DNA from: Archivesica marissinica
Taxonomy: Eukaryota; Mollusca; Bivalvia; Venerida; Vesicomyidae
Reading direction: 5' to 3'
DNA: 64,000 nt
Assembly: GCA_014843695.1 (NCBI GenBank)
Contig: CM026404.1
Location: 81,823,541-81,887,540, forward strand
The notes beneath the pieces are model-generated. The model was not told the origin of the DNA. It saw only the letters and a program-made list of their open reading frames with translations, and ran no database searches. The translations under genes and the position numbers were made by a program. Each line of letters begins with the position of its first letter. Position 1 is the first letter of the stretch. Shown in pieces: positions 53,966 through 62,100 of the stretch.

Positions 53966-54566
53966 ACATAGAGTGGTGGAACCTATGCATCCTACATATC
54001 ATGGCCTATAAAAAAGTTAAATGCACTTGTCGTATATTATTATTTTCTTTGAACAAGACTTTCAAAAAACTGTTGAAAATTTGACCTTCATTACATGACC
54101 ATGCGCCTCAATACAGCTATCGCTACGGCACCTGTTTCCATGGGGAACTAGATACTTTAGGGCACCTATGCACGGCGTACATGAACTTTTGTATTTATGT
54201 ACGGGTAAATGTTGAATACATGTATATTATTTTGACTTAGTAACATCAATTACTAACAATATTACAATTCATAAGATACTTTTTTTCTGGTTATTTGTAC
54301 ATTTCCCCCCAATTCGGATAGCAACCTGAAATCCTCATAAACTGCATCATTTTGGTGAAAACATATTTCCCAACAAGTTGTCTGTTTATATTCGGCTACT
54401 GAACCAGTCAGGTGACCATTGCATTAAGCTACAGGTACGAATAACGGAATGCTAGTGAATCATGCTTCATAGGTTAAAACTATTTAAATATTTTAAATAC
54501 GGATGTAAATGGAAAAAATACGCCGAGCATAGGAATACGCCAAGCATAGGTTCCACCACTCTATGT
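53966..54566. mobile_element. 601-bp element with perfect 23-bp terminal inverted repeats
   Basis: The left end is ACATAGAGTGGTGGAACCTA + TGC and the right end is its exact reverse complement, GCATAGGTTCCACCACTCTA + TGT. A second near-copy of the inner terminus (CGCCGAGCATAGGAATACGC) precedes the right end. It is non-coding. If the TA inside the ends is the duplicated target this would be Tc1/mariner-like, but that is not proven. Confidence 0.8.
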
Positions 54567-54747
54567 ACAGTACGTCAAATAATTAAACTAACACAAGACA
54601 AATTAAAGAATTTCAAACAAATTTGTTAATTGACACATCACTGAACAATCCATTAAATAACTACCTACTCCCACAATAACTTATATATCAAAACAAGGGT
54701 GGGATTAAGGGGGGTGGACCTGAGGATCACCCCCACAAACACACAAC

Positions 54748-54893
54748 TAGCCAAGGGAATCACAGAAATTAGCACAGGTGGCTGCTTAATAGAGGTCAAA
54801 ATGAATAATAAAACATAATGGGATTCTGGAAACTGGCTGTTTAATGCAGGTTGGCTGCTATTAATAGAGGTGACATACAGGTTTCACTGTAGT
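54748..54893 (-). mobile_element. MITE-X, compact copy
   Basis: It runs AGCCAAGGGAATCACAGAAA, GCACAGGTGGCTGCTTAATA, GGAAACTGGCTGTTTAATGC, GACATACAGGTTTCACTGTA. This is the reverse complement of the 3' flank shared by the elements at 3452 and 57870. Confidence 0.75.
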
Positions 54894-55612
54894 TTCAATA
54901 TGGGCTATGTTACACACTATGAGTATATGTTACAAATTGGCTACATTGTCTTGTTCACAATTCTTGATTGTAAACACAAAATATTTCATCTGTATATTGG
55001 TGATATTAGAATCTATTGACATTTCACAGTTAATTTGGACAATCAAATCACCCTGAAAATGCACCAGAAAGCATCAAATTTCTTACGGAAAAACATGCCA
55101 ACCCCCGCACCTCCCTAGCCATGGAACAAACCCAATGCCTAATCCTAGCACTTGTAAAAACGTTATGCCTACTGCATGGATGTAGACTCCAACGTTATTT
55201 TTTTAACAGTTCAAGTTATGATTATTCACCTAGAACATTCTGGGAATGGCCAATTTACCAATGTTGTTAGACCTAGTGGCCCAACTCATTTGCAATTCGC
55301 TTACTTGTTACAGTCTTTGATTAGATGGTTTCATATAAATACAGGGACATGCATCTCCTGGAGAAAACAATATAACGATATAAGCTTTCCATCAAAGCTT
55401 ACATTCAAGTCAAACTCATAAAACATGTTTGACAATATGAATAATAATGAGCCAGTTATTTGAAGGAACTTTAGCTGACCATCGAAAGAAACAAAGCTTT
55501 CATCAAAATAATTTGTGAATGGTTGAATACAATTACGTTAAAAACGGAATTGCAACAGTGTAGGCATACTAAGAATTTTCAAATATATCACTGTTTAAAC
55601 TAAAATGTTAAT
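54894..55612. other. Unassigned intergenic sequence downstream of FAM161A
   Basis: No repeat or coding family is recognised. An 81-codon frame at 55176-55421 lacks any signature. Confidence 0.4.
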
Positions 55613-55618
55613 TTTATT
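55613..55618 (-). promoter_or_regulatory. Candidate FAM161A polyadenylation signal
   Basis: AATAAA on the minus strand lies about 350 bp downstream of the stop at 55968. It is a hexamer match only and is common by chance in AT-rich DNA. Confidence 0.3.
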
Positions 55619-55639
55619 TTCTTAAACTTTGTTTGTCTT

Positions 55640-55790
55640 TAGGGTTAAAGTCGCACCAACTGCTTAGGTCATATGGCGACTCTCCAGCTGTTATTGGTGT
55701 AGGAAGACCCTGGGTGCCCCTCCGAGCAGTGCTTGAGGCACGGACGTGTGCCCAGGTAGAACCACTAACCTTCTACAACAAATGCAGACT
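55640..55790 (-). mobile_element. SINE-F body fragment
   Basis: AAGTCGCACCAACTGCTTAG, CTCCAGCTGTTATTGGTGTA and GAGGCACGGACG match the SINE-F body at 49800-49910. The tRNA head is missing. Confidence 0.65.
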
Positions 55791-55967
55791 AACATGCTGT
55801 TACAGACACCACAGCTACGGTCATACTAAATAAATCGTCAATATTTGATTTTTCCCATATACAAATATCCAATTCTTTCAATTGCCCTAACAACAGTGGA
55901 AACGTGGACACAGAGTACGCAAACACGCATCTCAGATATCAAAAATAATCTCCGGTCGTAATTGGTT

Positions 55968-56198
55968 TCAACTTTCTACAGGGGACATGGAATCCTCCGA
56001 GCCACGTCGCTTTGTGTACGTCTCATCTTCATGCCGCACTGCTGTGTCCTCAAAGTCATCATCTTCATCCGTATAATCATCTGTATAATCATGGACGCTG
56101 GTTGATCGTGATCCTAGACTATGTACAAACTCTTCGTCAAGGCCAACACTTCTCAGGGTTGCGTTGAATTTCTTTTCTGCTTTCTTTTTAGCATTTAC
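55968..56198 (-). CDS. FAM161A-like terminal exon
   Basis: The acceptor TTTATGCAG| precedes VNAKKKAEKKFNATLRSVGL, DEEFVHSLGS and an acidic tail ending SPVES and stop (76 residues). It enters in phase 0. The exon begins GTAAATG, so the acceptor is followed by the same CAGGTAAAT string as the donor at the other end of the intron. Confidence 0.9.
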   Translation of the reverse strand, partial: VNAKKKAEKKFNATLRSVGLDEEFVHSLGSRSTSVHDYTDDYTDEDDDFEDTAVRHEDETYTKRRGSEDSMSPVES

Positions 56199-59100
56199 CT
56201 GCATAAACAGTAAACATATGTCATCTAAACTCTAAAGGGTGTGCAAAAAGTTTGTTCCAGTTACAAAATCAATTACATTTTATTTAACCCTTTCCCTCAT
56301 AGAAGCACCTCTTGACGCCATTACCAATACGACATACATTGACAATGTAGTAGCCAAACCAATGTTCATAAACCCTTTCCCTCATAGAAGCACCTCTTGA
56401 CGCCATTACCAATACGACATACATTGACAATGTAGTAGCCAAACCAATGTTCATTAACCCGTTCCCTCATAGAAGCACCTCTTAACGCCATTACCAATAC
56501 GACAGACATTGACAATGTAGTAGCCAAACCAATGTTCATAATAAAGGCCAGAATCTCCTGTAGTCCCAGTAATATCTTTGGAGGTGGGATAGATATGACG
56601 ACTACTTATCCACTGCATGATAGCTAAATGGCTGTCGTTTGTATGGAGATATAATAGTATATTAACCTAAATCTCATGTAGTCCCACTAATATCTATGGA
56701 GGTGGGATAGATATGGTGACTACTTATCCGCTGCATGATAGCTAAATGAGTGTCGTTTGTATGGAGATATAATAGTATATTAACCTAAATCTCATGTAGT
56801 CCCACTAATATCTATGGAGGTGGGATAGATATGGTGACTACTTATCCGCTGCATGATAGCTAAATGAGTGTCGTTTGTATGGAGATATAATAGTATATTA
56901 ACCTAAATCTCATGTAGTCCCAGTAATATCTATGGAGGTGGTATAGATATGACGACTACTTATCCACTGCATGATAGCTAAATGACTGTCGTTTGATTGG
57001 AGATATAATAGTATATTAACCTAAATCTCATGTAGTCCCACTAATATCTATGGAGGTGGGATAGATATGGTGACTACTTATCCGCTGCATGATAGCTAAA
57101 TGAGTGTCATTTGTATGGAGATATAATAGTATATTAACCTAAATCTCATGTAGTCCCAGTAATATCTATGGAGGTGGTATAGATATGACGACTACTTATC
57201 CACTGCATGATAGCTAAATGAGTGTCGTTTGTATGGAGATATAATAGTATATTGACCTAAATCTCTATGCAGGAAAGGGTTAATATTGATCGCACACAAT
57301 TGAACTTTACCCAGTGTAATCAATAATAATATTCCCCAGAGTAGTGCAATTTACATAACGTTCTATTAACATGCGCACCGTTACCAAAGATTTCAAAAGT
57401 GGAATAAAACACATTCTGCTAACACATTTCATTCTGGATACATTTAAAGGCTTTTACAAACAACATAGATCCAGATCAGCCGCAGCATAACGCTGCGTGC
57501 TGATCAGGATCTATGTTGTTTGTTACATAGCCAAGTGTCTTAGCAAGATCAGCTGAATAGCAAACAGCATAGAGCCTGATCAAACGGCAAGTTCCGTGGC
57601 GGCTGATCTGGCTCTATGTTCTTTGCAAATACTGTTTGAACGGTATCCAGAATGAAATGGGTTAATAATGAATGATGCCGCCTAGCCATTCAAAATGTGT
57701 GACAGTTTTCCCCATAAAACAGTTCATAATTATCTGCAGGACACCAAGATATGGAAACCTCAATCTCAACTGCTGATAAAATTACAGCCGAAGAAGCGGA
57801 TGACATTGCAAACAAATACCGACATTTAAAATCTGAAGCTTGGGAATGTTTTGTTGAATGAGAACAGGCAAACCTGTGGTAGTGGTCACCTCTATTAAGC
57901 TGCCAACCTGTGTTAGTGGTCACCTCCATTAAGTACAGGCAAACCTGTGGTAGTGGTCACCTCTATTAAGCTGCCAACTGTGTTAGTGGTCACCTCTATT
58001 AAGCTGCCAACCTGTGTTAGTGGTCACCTCCATTAAGTACAGGCAAACCTGTGGTAGTGGTCACCTCTATTAAGCTGCCAACCTGTGGTAGTGGTCACCT
58101 CTATTAAGCTGCCAACCTGTGTTAGTGGTCACCTCCATTAAGTACAGGCAAACCTGTGGTAGTGGTCATCTCTATTAAGCTGCCAACCTGTGTTAGTGGT
58201 CACCTCCATTAAGTACAGGCAAACCTGTGGTAGTGGTCACCTCTATTAAGCTGCCAACCTGTGTTAGTGGTCACCTCCATTAAGTACAGGCAAACCTGTG
58301 GTAGTGGTCACCTCTATTAAGCTGCCAACCTGTGGTAGTGGTCACCTCTATTAAGCTGCCAACCTGTCGTAGTGGTCACCTCTATTAAGCTGCCAACCTG
58401 TGGTAGTGGTCACCTCTATTAAGCTGCCAACCTGTGGTAGTGGTCACCTCTATTAAGCTGCCAACCTGTGTTAGTGGTCACCTCCATTAAGTACAGGCAA
58501 ACCTGTGGTAGTGGTCACCTCTATTAAGCTGCCAACCTGTGGTAGTGGTCACCTCTATTAAGCTGCCAACCTGTGTTAGTGGTCACCTCCATTAAGTACA
58601 GGCAAACCTGTGGTAGTGGTCACCTCTATTAAGCTGCCAACCTGTGGTAGTGGTCACCTCTATTAAGCTGCCAACCTGTGTTAGTGGTCACCTCCATTAA
58701 GTACAGGCAAACCTGTGGTAGTGGTCACCTCTATTAAGCTGCCAACCTGTGTTAGTGGTCACCTCCATTAAGTACAGGCAAACCTGTGGTAGTGGTCACC
58801 TCTATTAAGCTGCCAACTGTGTTAGTGGTCACCTCTATTAAGCTGCCAACCTGTGGTAGTGGTCACCTCTATTAAGCTGCCAACCTGTGGTAGTGGTCAC
58901 CTCTATTAAGCTGCCAACCTGTGGTAGAGGTCACCTCTATTAAGCTGCCAACCTGTGTTAAGCAGCCAATTTCCAGAGTCCAAATATGTTATGTTATTAT
59001 ACATTTGACCTCTATTAAGCAGCCAACTGTGCTAAACAACCACTTTCTGTGATTCCCTTGACTGGCTGCTTATGACATGCATTTACCTGGTGTTTCACCT

Positions 59101-62100
59101 ATATCCTGTTTTATTTACCTGGTGTTTCATCTATATCCTGTTTTATTTACCTGGTGTTTCATCTATATCCTGTTTTATTTACCTGGTGTTTCATCTATAT
59201 CTTGTTTTATTTACCTGGTGTTTCACCTATATCTTGTTTTATTTACCTGGTGTTTCATCTATATCTTGTTTTATTTACCTGGTGTTTCACCTATATCCTG
59301 TTTTATTTACCTGGTGTTTCATCTATATCCTGTTTTATTTACCTGGTGTTTCATCTATATCCTGTTTTATTTACCTGGTGTTTCACCTATATCCTGTTTT
59401 ATTTACCTGGTGTTTCACCTATATCCTGTTTTATTTACCTGGTGTTTCACCTATATCCTGTTTTATTTACCTGGTGTTTCACCTATATCCTGTTTTATTT
59501 ACCTGGTGTTTCACCTATATCCTGTTTTATTTACCTGGTGTTTCACCTATATCCTGTTTTATTTACCTGGTGTTTCACCTATATCCTGTTTTATTTACCT
59601 GGTGTTTCACCTATATCCTGTTTTATTTACCTGGTGTTTCACCTATATCCTGTTTTATTTACCTGGTGTTTCACCTATATCCTGTTTTATTTACCTGGTG
59701 TTTCACCTATATCCTGTTTTATTTACCTGGTGTTTCACCTATATCCTGTTTTATTTACCTGGTGTTTCATCTATATCTTGTTTTATTTACCTGGTGTTTC
59801 ACCTATATCTTGTTTTATTTACCTGGTGTTTCATCTATATCCTGTTTTATTTACCTGGTGTTTCATCTATATCCTGTTTTATTTACCTGGTGTTTCACCT
59901 ATATCCTGTTTTATTTACCTGGTGTTTCACCTATATCCTGTTTTATTTACCTGGTGTTTCACCTATATCCTGTTTTATTTACCTGGTGTTTCACCTATAT
60001 CCTGTTTTATTTACCTGGTGTTTCACCTATATCCTGTTTTATTTACCTGGTGTTTCACCTATATCCTGTTTTATTTACCTGGTGTTTCACCTATATCCTG
60101 TTTTATTTACCTGAGATTCCTCCTGTATCCTGTTTTATTTACCTGGTGTTCCACCTATATCCTGTTTTATTTACCTGGTGTTTCATCTATATCCTGTTTT
60201 ATTTACCTGGTGTTTCATCTATATCCTGTTTTATTTACCTGGTGTTTCATCTATATCTTGTTTTATTTACCTGGTGTTTCACCTATATCTTGTTTTATTT
60301 ACTGGTGTTTCATCTATATCTTGTTTTATTTACCTGGTGTTTCACCTATATCCTGTTTTATTTACCTGGTGTTTCATCTATATCCTGTTTTATTTACCTG
60401 GTGTTTCATCTATATCCTGTTTTATTTACCTGGTGTTTCACCTATATCCTGTTTTATTTACCTGGTGTTTCACCTATATCCTGTTTTATTTACCTGGTGT
60501 TTCACCTATATCCTGTTTTATTTACCTGGTGTTTCACCTATATCCTGTTTTTTTTACCTGGTGTTTCACCTATATCCTGTTTTATTTACCTGAGATTCCT
60601 CCTGTATCCTGTTTTATTTACCTGGTGTTCCACCTATATCCTGTTTTATTTACCTGAGATTCCTCCTGTATCCTGTTTTATTTACCTGGTGTTCCACCTA
60701 TATCCTGTTTTATTTACCTCAGATTCCTCCTATATCTTGTTTTATTTACCTGAGATTCCTGCTCAAACAGTAATGGCCGTCTGGTGACTCGCTCCTTCAT
60801 CTCCCGTATTTCTCTCTCATATGCTTCCATCCTTGCACGATCTGCTTCCCTGATCATAATAAACAAAACTAACTGAAATCACTGAATTACTGCATGGACG
60901 GGACACCCGTGGTCCTTACTCCACCAAGAATAGCTGGAGAGCCTCCATTTGACCCTAAGCTGTTGGTACGACTTTAACCCATTCAACACCAAGTAACTGA
61001 CATGGACTGGTGCATGATATTCTTAGACCAATAAATTAATAAGAACATTACATTTGGACCAGTTCATTCATTTATCAAAATGAGTAATTTTGTCTAAAAA
61101 TAGTAACATTACTGGCAAAAAGTGCAGATCCTGATGAGACGGCTCATCATGAGCCGGCTCATCTGGATCTACACTTTTTGTAAGCCTATTTAGAGGTCTG
61201 TGGTGTTGAAAGGGTTAAACTCCAAATATATACATACCAATTGTGAACAAATGATTTAGAAAATTCAAACTGCAAATATCACAGAAGTACTATAATACTT
61301 ATTGAAAATAATTGTTCAAATTAGTACGGAGGAACGTGAAGGAACAGTACTATTAAGCCTAAACCTGCCAAATAAATTGGACGGAATGTGCAAACAACAT
61401 AGATCCCAATCAGCTGCGGTGTAACGCTACGTCTGACCAGGATCTAATGCTAATTGGTTTTGGGAGGAATGGTTACAGCTGAGTAAAGCTTAAAGAGTAT
61501 AGGCAATAAACCAAATCTACCTGTTTTTCTTCTTTCTCTCTGCTGGGGTCTCACTAGGCGTGTCATGTGACTTGGTTTTCTCGTGTATCTCTCGTCTCAT
61601 TCTCATTTCATTCACTCGTCGGTGTCGGTCCTCCTCAATCTCTCGAAGTTCACGTTCTGTCAACTTTTGAATGTGGTTCCTATAAATAGATTTATTTTAC
61701 AGTATGGGCCACCATAAAGTATAGCATGTTTGCAAATATTGCTGCATAAGCAAAATGAATGGTATTACTGTACATATTCGCCTATAAGACGACATTTTTA
61801 TCACCAGATTATGGCCTCAAAGTAGCTTTCCCATTTGAAAGTGAATACTAAACAAATTTAAAAAAAAATTTAATTACATTTTAGAAAAGAAAGCATTTTG
61901 ACACTGAAAATGTCTTAAACTTTCACTAGGCAAACATGCAATTTGTACATGGTCTGATGTCAGTCAATTTTATCAACACGTCTTATATGCGAGTGCATGC
62001 CAAAACTCACAGATTTCAGGACCAAAGTAGGCGGGTCGTCTTATTGGCAAGATCACCTTATAGGCGAGTATGGACGATACCCATGTTTTGAAATCGTCTT

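Noticed and set aside
59072..60787. 571-codon plus-strand open frame rich in Phe/Tyr/Leu/Cys, looking like a multi-pass membrane protein
   Set aside because: It is the 32-bp array read through (three units = 96 bp). It lies antisense to FAM161A inside its intron, and two other frames are open too.
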